In this document: positions 11,364 to 23,226 of the stretch, one piece after another
Layout: every line of letters begins with the position of its first letter
Numbering within the stretch: the first letter of the stretch is position 1
From: Whitmania pigra
Taxonomy: Eukaryota > Annelida > Clitellata > Hirudinida > Haemopidae
Assembly (NCBI GenBank): GCA_021613335.1
Contig: JAJTWR010000293.1
Coordinates: 414,001-478,000 of the forward strand
Reading direction: 5' to 3'
Length of the DNA: 64,000 nucleotides
Notes under the pieces: model-generated
Told to the model about the DNA's origin: nothing
Seen by the model: only the letters and a program-made list of their open reading frames with translations
Database searches by the model: none
Position numbers and translations under genes: made by a program

Positions 11364-12297
11364 GGTAAATAAGAAAAACATATAATAGAAGTGCTATTCT
11401 AATATTAACAAAAGGCCAAATTCTTGCAATGATAATATTTCAGCTATTAATTGTGTAATAAGAAAAAGATTAACATCAACAGAGAAATAAAATTATTCTT
11501 AATATTGTAACAATATAATATAATAGTAAGAACTATCGACTTCTTACTGAGAATGATAATAATAATGGCTATAGAAATGATTTTTTAACATTTTAAATTT
11601 ATGTTTTGCAAGCAATTAACTGATTAAAGTAATCATTGCACTAATTAAATTTCTGCTTGATCCGATTCTTGATTACTGCAATGAGTGTCTTTGTTTACAA
11701 TGTGTTAAAGAGACGATCACGTTGAGGAGCTCAAATAATCGTAGTTATGCTTTAATCAAATAAATAGTAAAGTATCTCGTTCAAAGTCCCTATTAACCGC
11801 ACATGAAGATGTTGAGGCACAATGTAGTTGATACAATAAGAAAAACATATAATAGAAGTGCTATTCTAATATTAACAAAAGGCCAAATTCTTGCAATGAT
11901 AATATTTCAGCTATTAATTGTGTAATAAGAAAAAGATTAACATCAACAGAGAAATAAAATTATTCTTAATATTGTAACAATATAATATAATAGTAAGAAC
12001 TATCGACTTCTTACTGAGAATGATAATAATAATGGCTATAGAAATGATTTTTTAACATTTTAAATTTATGTTTTGCAAGCAATTAACTGATTAAAGTAAT
12101 CATTGCACTAATTAAATTTCTGCTTGATCCGATTCTTGATTACTGCAATGAGTGTCTTTGTTTACAATGTGTTAAAGAGACGATCACGTTGAGGAGCTCA
12201 AATAATCGTAGTTATGCTTTAATCAAATAAATAGTAAAGTATCTCGTTCAAAGTCCCTATTAACCGCACATGAAGATGTTGAGGCACAATGTAGTTG
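11364..12297. repeat. 467-bp tandem duplication spanning the POLG 5' end
   Basis: The sequence beginning AATAAGAAAAACATATAATAG occurs at 11368 and again at 11835, and both copies run to ...GGCACAATGTAGTTG (ending 11830 and 12297). The two units appear identical over about 460 bp, so the event is recent or an assembly artefact. The right copy runs into the real first recognised POLG exon. The left copy keeps the first nine codons and then re-enters the repeat, encoding only a 41-codon dead-end frame. Confidence 0.92.
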
Positions 12298-15200
12298 GCA
12301 TTCAAATGCTGGGAAAGTCACTTCGAGACCATATTTTCAAAAACAAATTTAGGGATAAATCATTGACTGAAAAACTAAAGAACCAGATGATTGATCATCT
12401 CAGGACGTTCAATATTCCTTACGACAATGTTCAAAACGTGAATTCAGTAGAACTAAATTTACCTCCTTTGAGAGGGAATTCAATAGCAGAACATTTTAAA
12501 AATATTGCAAATGAACAGACAAACTCATATGTGGACATGGCCAACAGAATCGCCAACGCATCCTTACCCAGCAAACCAAAAACGTGGGTTTTAAGAGAGG
12601 GTTGGACGAGGTATGATCCTTTGACAGGAACTCAGTCTTCTGCAGAGTGTCCAAATGATGAAGTGCTGGTTATTGATATTGAAGCCTTTGTACCCAGTGG
12701 TGGACATCCTCTCATGGTTACAGCTGTGTCACCTAATTGCTGGTGAGTGGCAGTTTTTAAATTTTTTATTTGTCATATTTTTATAAATTGATTGTGATTT
12801 GAATGGCAATCACAATACTACAAAAAATATTACTATTTTTATGATGTGATGGAACTAAATATTACACTGAGCAAATCAAACCATCTTAGGTATTCTTGGT
12901 GCAGCAGATACTTACTTCCAAATCAAACCATCTCAGGTGCACCAAATCTCTCGGACCTCTTTAAAGTTTTCGACACTAACAGGCATAAGACGGAGTCGCT
13001 GCTCATCGGACATAACATTAGTTTCGATCGGTCCTTCATGGCAGAACAGTATTTGATCGAGGTTTCAGATGAAAATTGATGCCAAATGATTGGGCAATTG
13101 TTGAACTTAGTTAAACATTATGATTGCTTGTTGTTCATTTTATTAATTACTGAACTGTTTACAAATTGTTTGAAGCCATCAAAAACAAACTTCCTGGATA
13201 CAATGGCTCTGCATATTGCTGTTTGTGGTCTGACCGGTTATCAGAGGCTGTTGCATGTGGCAGCTCAGAGGAACCAAGAGAATGGCAAGCCAATGGATAA
13301 GACAGCCTTGGCTGTGAGACTTTTAAATTAAGCTTTTAATTATGTTTCAAATAATTTGAAGTTTAATAATAAGAACTGTAATGCTATAAGTATTATAATT
13401 ATGTAAGTAAATATTGTTATCTTTATTTGTAGACATAGTCCTCTGTCATGCTATAATGTTATATATCATGCTTGTTATGCAATTGCAAAAGTTATTTTTG
13501 TACCTGCTCCATTGATAGATTAATCTGTCAAACTTCTCTTCATGCAAATGACGACCGTGTTGTTTGATGATACACAAAATGATGAGACTTAATGTCAATT
13601 ATCTAACTAAAGATTTCAATTTTTCGATCAAATCAACAAAAATCCACATGTTATTTCATTAATTGTCACATATACACAACATATTTCATTTCTTACATTT
13701 TGGGACTTTAGTTAAAATAAAATTTCACTTTTTGTTGGTTTGCCCTTCATAAAATTCCTTTTTTCATTTAACTTAGCACATTAATCTGGTTAATCTGGTT
13801 AAATCTTCAGATGCGAAAGTGGATGTCAAAAAGTTGCTTGAACAACTTGAACGACGTTTATCAGTTCCACTGCAAGAAGAAGCCGCTGAAGAAACAGATG
13901 AGGAATTTCTTTGTGGAAGGCAGCATCGATCAGATCAAAGATAATTTCCAGGTGAGTTACGGCTAATGGTTCATGGGATTGATGGTAGTTGCAATGGTGT
14001 GGTAAATCGTTTAGGTTTAATTAAATTAAATGTGATGCAACTCATTAACTTTGTCAACAATTCAAGACTGCTGATCTAATTAAGGTCTTCGATTATTTAC
14101 AATGCAGATAATTATTAATTTAACTTATTTTTTATAGGTTTAGAAATTCATAGATTTAGAAATTCCTAGATTGATTTAAATTAATCAGCATTAATTAATT
14201 ATTTGTCTGAATAAATTACTTGTTTCCAAAGGACTTAATGACATATTGTGCTGAAGACGTACTTGCAACCCATGATGTTTTTAAAGTGTTGTGGCCAAAG
14301 TTTAAACAAAGGTGAGCACTTTTGACCTTTTATTTACTAATTAAGTAATTAATATTTTGCTATTTGTTATTTATTGCAACAATATAATAACGTAATGATA
14401 AAATACAAAATCTCTTTCTCTCATGTTGTTTTGTCAAGCAAAGTTAAACTGTTTATGATCTTTGTAACACTTGTACTTTTGATTCTAACAATGATTTCAG
14501 TGTTATTACTATTTTATATTAATTATTGTATTACAAGTATTACTAATTTGGTTATTAAATAAAGCCAGTGTTGCAGTAACTGACCTTTTGAGTTAACCAA
14601 AAATGAAATCATGCCCTAGATTTCCTCATCCAGTGACTTTAGGAGGAATGTTTGAAATGGGGAAGGCTTACCTGCCGGTGAATGGAAACTGGTTCAAGTA
14701 CATTGAACGATCGAACGAGAAATTCGCAGAACTGGAGAAGAAAGGAATGCTGCTGTTGACCAGTCTCGCGGAGGATGCCAGGCTCAAGTTGACTGATGAG
14801 AGGCAGGTGTTCGCTTTGTCTTGTTTATTTGTTTACCTGTTTCATGAGAGATGATCTAATGATAGCTGTAATTTATTAAAACTGGTGTCATTATTATCAT
14901 CATAACTTCATCATTGTTAAGAATCTCTTGCATACACCATGTTGACTACTAACTTTAAGAAATATTCCAGGAAATGTTAGAGGTCTGACAACTATGTATT
15001 TTCTGAACCAAATTACTGAGATAACATGATATGACTGATATTTCATAAATTTTAATAGTGAATATTTTCTCAAAGAATTTTATTTTGTATATTTCTACTA
15101 GAAATGGTCTTTCTGATAGATTTTACAACTGATTAGGAAGTGCCTTAAAATTTTTTTTTTTTTCAAGCTACAAACAAGACATCTGGTTATGGGATCTTGA

Positions 15201-16362
15201 TTGGACAAAAAAATCAAAGAAGCTGAAAAAAATTGAGGTTAGTTAATGGTTAATTTTAATTCTTGTCAACCAGAATTTGTTTAAATATTATTTCTTCAGG
15301 AGAGTTTTTAAAAGGAGAAAGCTTGATGAAGATTTTAGACTTTATTTTAAACTAGATAAAATCTTAACATATCATTGCATGCTCTTTTGCTAAAAGATAT
15401 TTTTATCGGTCAATTTAAAATTAACATTGCTTCAATAACCTCTTAATGTATTGAGAACTGAAAGTGTTTTAGTAATGGTTCTTTAATCATTACTACCATT
15501 ACTAATAACATTGTCATTACTTCTTAATTGATATTAATTTTTATCATGATAATTAAATTAATGCCATTGCTGGTGTTATGATCATCCAGGCTCCAAGCAA
15601 AACTGAGAAAAAGCCTAAAAGGTTGACAGATGCAGCTCCAAAGTAATTAAAATTCTTACAAGTCCTTATGAATGATTAATGAGTCTAATTGTAATGTTAT
15701 TTAACCATGCTCAATAAAAGTAATTGGTTGCATTGATCAAGATTTTGTATTATCAATACCAATACCATTTTAATTAATCATAGTAATAATAATAACAATA
15801 ATAATTATAATTATAACATTATAAATAATTTTAACTATCAAGCTCATTAATAACTCATTGTTGCTTCAACTCAGATGGTATGTGGAGCTGTGCGAGGTGG
15901 ATGACAATAACAACCTGGTACCCTCAAAGATCTCTCTCCAGCGCAGAATCGCCATCAAACTCCTCCAGCTGGTATGGAATGGCTTTCCTCTCCATTACAG
16001 TAAGATCCATGGTTGGGGGTTCCTTGTCCCCTTCTCCGATGACTCCCCCTTTAAATCTCCGGAGAATCGGTACCCCGAGAATGGTGCTGAATTTCCCCTA
16101 AAGTTGGTTAAAGCTACCTGCCTCTTTAAGCATTAATGTTGCTTGCTGTTGATTGTAGCACTGTATTAGGTTATTGTTTGTTAAGTTGTTGGTTTTTATT
16201 GTTCATTATTATTATATATTAATGCTATAATAATGCCTATGTAACTTTTGTTTACAATAAATTATAATGTCTATTAAATTAAATTAAAATTATTTCATAA
16301 AAGACTTTTCTTTATCGAGCTGATCATTAATCTTTCACTTGAAGGTGTTATTATTATTGTTG

Positions 16363-16393
<31 letters not shown>

Positions 16394-19300
16394 CATCATC
16401 ACCTTGAATTAATTTTACCAGAAAAGCTGGAAGAAGAACAGGTGTAGAAATATTACTAAATTATTATTTATCATATTATTGTATCGTGCAAGTTAGCCCA
16501 GATGGTAGCGTGCATGCGAATGAAAGTAAAAGCAACAGTCGTTACTTGTCGTGTTCGAAGCCCAACTTGCCCCGCCACAAAGTGCCCCTTGGATGTGGCG
16601 CTATACAAATGGTTGAGCACCCCTGATGCTTACGCTTATGGCTCTATGCAAATAAACTTGTTAATATTATTATTATGTCATTCAATTGACTTTCAAAATC
16701 AAATTCTCAGACAATTCATCGAATATTGCAACAACACTCAGCCAGACATCCTAAGGAGTATCCAAGCAAGCAACAAAAGTAACAACGAGTTTGTGAAAGA
16801 AGCACTTGACGAAATTGAGATGTTCTGGGAGGCTTACGACGCCGATCTCAACGAGGTCTCATTTCTGTGTCTTCCATCATTCGATGTTTAGGATGTTCAG
16901 TCAGTGTTGATTGTTTTATTAGGCAGTCTTGGCCTTCGACTTGTTATTGGTCTAGCTGATAACTATTTGTAGAATAAATAATAATAATAAGATTCAATAA
17001 TACTTACTTTGCAAGATGATTTGCATTATCTGCACGGGTTGGTTTGTAGAACATTGTTTGCATTAATTAAAATGTATTAACAAAAATTAATTAAAACTGT
17101 GTTAGTTACTAATTAGTTAAACAGACGACATTAATAATATTAGTAATAATATGGAATATTAATATCTTTCACTGATAGTTTGAAGTTCAGCCTAAGATCA
17201 AGAGCAGCACACTGGTAGCAGACGAGTTGCCAATTCTCAACGTTGTTCCAGGATGCTATTTTTATAAACTGCCACACAAGGTTGAACTATTATAATTAGT
17301 TTAAATTTTTGATTGGATAATCAACAATAATTATTGCTAAATTTTGGCTTTCCAGCATTATTATTGTTGTTATTATTATTATAATTAGTATTATTATTAT
17401 TAGGGCTATCATTGAACTAACCATAAACAAAATTATAATAAGTTTCATTGATATAATAAGTTTTTGATTTGAGGGGTGGGCTAGGGGGGCCATCTCCTCA
17501 TATTTTGCGAGGGTTTGCTCCCCCCCTTGAATTTTGGCTAGAAGCAAAAAAGGTCACCTTCTCCAGCTGTGCAAGGGTTTGCCCCTCTTGGAAAATGCTG
17601 AAATGACATTCCTGAATTCATCTGATCACTATGCATTGATGACATTAGTGATATTGTGACATCATTTATCAATTTTATTGTCTCAAGGATGGTGATGGAA
17701 AGAACGTGGGCAGCCCTCTCAGCAAGAGCTTCCACCATGACATCGACCAAGGTACCCTGGGGTCTCTGCTTGGTAAAAGCGTTGATGCTATCCTGAAGCA
17801 GGGAAACATCTCGTCCTACTGGAAGAATAATGTCAGTAGGATAAGGTTGGTGTGTCTATTGTGTTTGAATTAACGTTATTATTAATAATATTTTATTATT
17901 AGTACTAGTACAATATTAATAATATTATTATTATTAGTAGTAGTATTGGTATTATTGTTGTTGTTGTTGTTATTATTGTTATTAGCTTAGCATGGTTATT
18001 GTGTTTGATTTTTTTTCATAATAAAGATTGTATTTCATGATAGTTTAAGAAAATTATTTTTTGGCAGATGTTAGTAAACTCATTAGTCATACCTAATTTG
18101 TAACTTCATTTATATAGCGCCATATGCATAGCGTCAGAGGCGCTTCTTGTAACCTTTTATATAGCGCTCCTTCCCAAGGGCGCTGGTGGCAGTGCAGGCT
18201 GGGTTTCGAACACGACACATTACCACTGTTGCCATTACCGCCTGCACGTTTTGCACGAATTTATTACAGTTTTAATAATTTCTTAATTTATTGTTACCTT
18301 GGAAACCATTAACTTCTGCAGCTCTCAGTTCGTCATTGGACTCAACCATGCTGACCTTCCTGATAGCATCACCAGGTAATATTATAATTTTTATTATTGT
18401 TTTATTATTACTGTTATTATTATTATTATTTGTTACTTTATTTATTAATTATTACAATTACAGTGGTGATGACAACAACATTGGCATCTATACATTAGCA
18501 GAAATTCAAGCACTTACCATAACAGAGATTAATAATTAATTTAAATAATAAATAATAACAAATACAAGTACATCCTCTCTCAAGAGATGAAATCTATGAT
18601 CCCGGGAAGTTCTATGGTGCCATCCTGCCAAGGATCGTAACGGCCGGTACTGTCACCAGGAGAGCCGTTGAATCAACATGGCTTACTGCCAGCAATGCCT
18701 ATGTGAGATGCTTTTTACACAAAAATTACTAAAAAGATGGAACATTGTTGCATTTTTTTAAAATTATTTATAAGATATAGAAAATTAATTAAAAATGTAA
18801 CTATTTTTCAAATTTGCATTTAAGCATTTCATTTAACATAACATATTATACATGCATATGACTTTATCCTTTGTTGCTTTCTCATTAAATATTCATTCAA
18901 TTGCCAATATTGTATTAATTAAAATAATTATTATCATCATTATTATTATAATTTAAAGTAATGAAAGAATAGAAACCATGAAAACATTCCAACTCCATTC
19001 TTACTCATGAACAATCCACTTGACAGACTAACAGGATTGGTAGTGAATTGAAATCCATGGTCCAATCTCCTCCTGGTTACTCCTTCGTCGGAGCAGACGT
19101 CGACTCGCAAGAACTTTGGATCGCAGCCCTGCTAGGAGATGCTTATTTTGCTGGAGAACATGGTTAACTGTCCATTTTTTTTTCTAAATTCTTAGATTTT
19201 ATTAAACAAAACAACATCAGATGCTGTTACTGATGTTAATATTGTTAATAGTGAAAAATAGTTGCAATGGGTGGAATTTCAAGCTGCAGTTGATTTTTAT

Positions 19301-22300
19301 GTTTTTTTTTATTTTATTTTATTAAGTAGTAACTTGAAGTTATTATGCAAAGTTTATTAAATTGAGGTTACTGTTATTCATTATTACTAATTTATTATTA
19401 TTATTACTATTTAACATTTGTTATATTTAATTCATTATAGTAGTTACAAATACAAAGCCAATTTTTAGGTTGACATCTACTTGTTTATTGTCATTTATTG
19501 TTATTGTTATTGTTATTATTTTCTATTGTTTATAGGTTGCACAGCTTTTGGTTGGATGACTCTTCAAGGCACCAAGGCAGAGGGCACGGACATGCACAGC
19601 AGGGTGGCCGAGATGCTCGGAATATCGAGGGAGCATGCCAAGGTCGGGTTTTAATCTGTATTTGAGTTAAGCAGGACCTAGTTTTTGCCATTACTATTAT
19701 TATTATTATTAGTTAGTAAAAATAATAGTTATCGTTGGTAAGTTAAATCTCTTAATGCAGGTATTCAATTATGGTCGAATATACGGGGCCGGGTTGAAGT
19801 TTGCAGAGAAGATGTTGCTCAAATTCAATGCTCAGATCAGCAAGGAGGAGGCCAAAGAGAGGGCCACCAGAATGTTCCAAGCAACTAAAGGAAAGAAAGC
19901 AAGGTTTTTCTTTGCTAATCAGTTATTTAATATTTGTTATTTGACTATTGATTGTGGTTGATTATTGAATTAATTATTTTTATGATTAATGTTGCAGTAA
20001 ATTAATTATTTAATTAATTAGCTTGATATAAAGATATTGGGTAATTATGTATGGTGTAGTTAAGTAGCTAGAATTATCATCTAAATGACGTTTCCATTTT
20101 TAATTTTAACACTGAGAATAATTTATATAATATTTTTTCAAGTTACACTGTTGAAGCTGATTTGAATAATTAATATTAATATATCTATAATAACTAATAT
20201 GATCTACATTTATAACATCTTATTTTTTAAACTGCAGAGGCAAATACTCAGAGCATGGCACTTGCCTGGCACCAGAATGGACAGGTGGCAGGTAATTTTG
20301 CTAATTAATTAGTCTCACCTATATTTAAATTTATTTATGTTAATACTTGTTGTTTGTTTAGAAATTGTACTATTGATTTACAACTTTTCCATAGATCAGC
20401 CATCCGCACATTCAGATAGGCCTCGTGACAATTTCATATGTTATTAATGATATATGAAATCTATTATTACTGTTGTATTTATTTGTTATAATTGTTTCAT
20501 CCTGTTTTTAAGTTTACAACAATATAATTAATATGTTTCAGTGAGTCATACATGTTCAACATGTTGGAGAAGATTGCTTCTTCCAGTCATCCAAAGACCC
20601 CTATTTTGAAGGCCAGCATGAGTGAGGCCATTGAACCCGCTGTTGTTGGGAAAGATGTGAGTGCATGACTCATTTGCTCTCGGTTACTGGGTTGGCATAA
20701 ATTAAGTGATAATAACAATACTAATAATGAGTAATGATATAGTAGCAATAGTTCATTTGAAGAGCCTGTTTAAGCAGGCATAGTTATTGTTTCTATGTAA
20801 CATCATTGCAATATCTTGAATAATGCATTTCTTCATGACTTAACCTCCCCAATCTGCGATTTTTGTTATCTGACTTTGGGTACAGCTACCAATTCTATGC
20901 TGACGACACCAGCATCCGTGTACCCGTCTCATCAACCAACACCATGGCAGACCTACAAAAGGATGATGAGTGTATTCAGAAGATTTGGGACTGGACTCTA
21001 GTAAACCAACTGCAGCTGAACCCTTCCAAATTCAAAGCCATGATGCTGGGTACCCGTCGTTTCTAACGGAGACTCGGCATTGCCTCTGTTCATCTTGCTA
21101 ACACCAGCATCGAGCTATCCAGCACCATAAAACTCCTCGGAGTTACCCTCGACAGCATCTTCTACCTTAATTTCAATCTTTCCACAGTAGTTCGAGCATG
21201 CAACTATCAATTATGGGCTTTGCGCCACATTACGCACCTTCTGGCAGTTGATGTGCTGCAGTTTTCTGCCTTTGCCTCATCTTATCAAGGCTCGACTACT
21301 GCAACTCCCTTCTACATCAACTATCCTCTGCTTCTCTCTGAAAACTACAGAAGGTTCAAAACAAATCACTTCATTGGCTTCTGGTTGCTGATAGAATCAA
21401 GTTCAAGGTTGCTTTCCTTGGAATGCCATGCTACCTTGCCAGTGCCCTCTCCCATTCGAGATGCTTGCTTTCTCAGCATTCCTATAACAAGTTTGAAGCA
21501 AAGTCCTTCAAGTTCACCACTCCTCAGACATGGAATGCTCTATGGTTAACATCAGAGCCTCTGCATCGTTCAATCAATTCAAGGCCGGCCTCAAGACTCA
21601 TCTCTTCCCATAGCAACCAAGGATGGAGCGCCCCTGACGCTTATGGAGCTTTACAAATGCACTTATTATTATTATTATTATATTTATTATTATTTAAATG
21701 TCAACCAAGCAACGGCATCATCTCATTACTAATTAACATACTAATTACCATGCTAATTATTTTTTAGTTAACTAATTAATAAATCACTACATGCCACAGT
21801 TCATGACCAGCAGGGTCAATTGGGTGGTTCAAAGTTCAGCTGTAGATTACCTTCATCTGATGCTCGTATGCATGCGGTGGCTGTTCGAGGAGTACAACAT
21901 TGGGGGCAGATTCTGCATCAGCATCCATGACGAGGTCAGGTATCTTGTCCCCGACAGGGACAAGTACCGGGCTGCCCTTGCCCTGCAGATCACGAATCTC
22001 TTCACGAGGTCAATGTTCGTCCACGAACTTGACTTTGACGACCTGCCTCAGGTAGGCTGAATGACTGCTGACATTAACATGTTATATTTATCTTTATCAT
22101 TACCTTGTTATATTTATAGGCTGCATTTTAGATTGGTATGTTTGACCTGTCAAAATAGCTTTGTTTGCATTGCTTTAATTGCTAGGTTGAATTCCAATTC
22201 TATGGTGATAATGAAGTCAATGCAATTATGTGTTTTAAATTAAGCACTTGGAAATATTATTATAAAGTATTAGTTTTGTTACATGGCTGAAATTCATTTT

Positions 22301-22917
22301 TTATGCCATCAGATATTTTTCATATCTTTTCCTTCCTTTTCCATTAATTAATGCACTCCAATTTTAATCCTCTCTGTAGTCAGTGGCATTCTTCAGCTCT
22401 GTGGAGATTGACAGATGTCTGAGAAAAGACGCTTTAAATGACTGCATCACTCCTTCAAACGAGGAGGGACTCCAGGAAAAATACAACATCCCCAAAGGTG
22501 AGGAGGTGGAATGGAATGGGGAGCTGGTTGCACAGTTTTTAAGATGATGTCGAATTATGTTTCGCCTTGTAGACGCATTTTTAGTCATTCCAAAAAATTC
22601 AAGATGGTTGTTTAATACTATTGTTTAATCCTTGTCCATTAATATAAATAAGTTTTCCATTTGAAGGAGAATCGTTGACCATATCGGATGTTTTGGAAAA
22701 GACGAATGGAAATTTGGAAGGTTGGTTGACATCGATGACCTACAACACCGAACGCAACATACACATTACACAATCTTTCATATTTACCAGGCAACGGAGC
22801 ATCAAAGGAAGACACCGAGTTGGGAAAGAATGTGGCATTATGATGGACTGTCTACCAGGCAATGCCCAGACTTCTGAAGCCATCTTAGAAATTATGATGG
22901 AAGATGCCATGTCATAA
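12270..22917 (+). CDS. POLG: Mitochondrial DNA polymerase gamma, catalytic subunit
   Basis: Family A polymerase that replicates mitochondrial DNA. The 23 coding exons are 12270-12742, 12890-13061, 13176-13313, 13811-13951, 14232-14311, 14620-14802, 15168-15237, 15590-15642, 15875-16106, 16422-16441, 16711-16855, 17179-17280, 17688-17845, 18322-18375, 18585-18702, 19027-19162, 19536-19642, 19761-19903, 20238-20291, 20542-20656, 21800-22051, 22380-22497 and 22667-22917. They join in frame to 1104 aa (vertebrate POLG is about 1240). Exonuclease motifs: [39 protein letters not shown]. Polymerase motifs: [42 protein letters not shown]. All catalytic acidic residues are present, so it should be active. 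Homology begins at residue 4 ([11 protein letters not shown]) without a targeting peptide, so an upstream exon is likely. The exon 6 donor is GC. Exon 10 is a 20-nt microexon chosen by phase; the exon 3 acceptor is weak. Confidence 0.95.
16490..16680 (+). repeat. tRNA-derived SINE copy 2, in a POLG intron
   Basis: Best-preserved copy. The A-box-like TTAGCCCAGATGGTAGCG (about 16493) and B-box GTGTTCGAAGCCC (about 16551) are spaced as in a tRNA. A body follows with GGCGCTATACAAATGGTTGAGC, and the 3' end ACGCTTATGGCTCTATGCAAATAAACTTG leads into ATT repeats. It lies between the 20-nt exon and the next POLG exon. Confidence 0.82.
18101..18258 (-). repeat. tRNA-derived SINE copy 3, in a POLG intron
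   Basis: Read on the minus strand: GTGCAGGCGGTAATGGCAAC, then the B-box GTGTTCGAAACCC, then a body with two versions of GCGCTATATAAA. It is the same family as the copies at 691 and 16490, inserted antisense to POLG. Confidence 0.75.
20820..21690 (+). mobile_element. 5'-truncated non-LTR retrotransposon (LINE) in a POLG intron
   Basis: The frame 20863-21066 reads [20 protein letters not shown], containing the reverse transcriptase catalytic YADD box (20896-20907), then [22 protein letters not shown], typical of the thumb side of LINE reverse transcriptases. After a stop at about 21064, further C-terminal pieces occur in shifted frames, including a [14 protein letters not shown] end near 21560-21605. 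The element ends with GACGCTTATGGAGCTTTACAAATG and an ATT tail. It is 5'-truncated and frameshifted, so inactive. It lies in sense orientation in the intron before the motif C exon. It belongs to the broad jockey/CR1 superfamily; the exact clade is not determined. Confidence 0.85.
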
Positions 22918-23226
22918 TTTCCTTTTGTTTTTAGTAATCATGCACTGTTTCAAACTACTTAAGCAGAGCTGTTCATATTATGAAAATATTTTATTTCTTG
23001 ATGAAGAAATTTTGGTTCGAAAATTCTTCTCAATGCACTCATATTAACAAGAACTAGGATTCCATCATAAGACAAGAAGTGTTAAAAAGATAACAACTTT
23101 TTAAGAAAGTAGTTTGTACAACCCAGTGAACCCTTTCTACAATTGTCAATAATTTATTCATTCAAACATCCTGGAAGAGTCCAGAAGTCTAAATCACCAA
23201 AAATTAAGACTTTTTTTACATAAAAT

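Noticed and set aside
17490..17610. GC-rich patch with two similar GGGTTTGC-C-CC segments in a POLG intron
   Set aside because: Looks like a small relic of a dispersed repeat, but too short and diverged to assign to a family.
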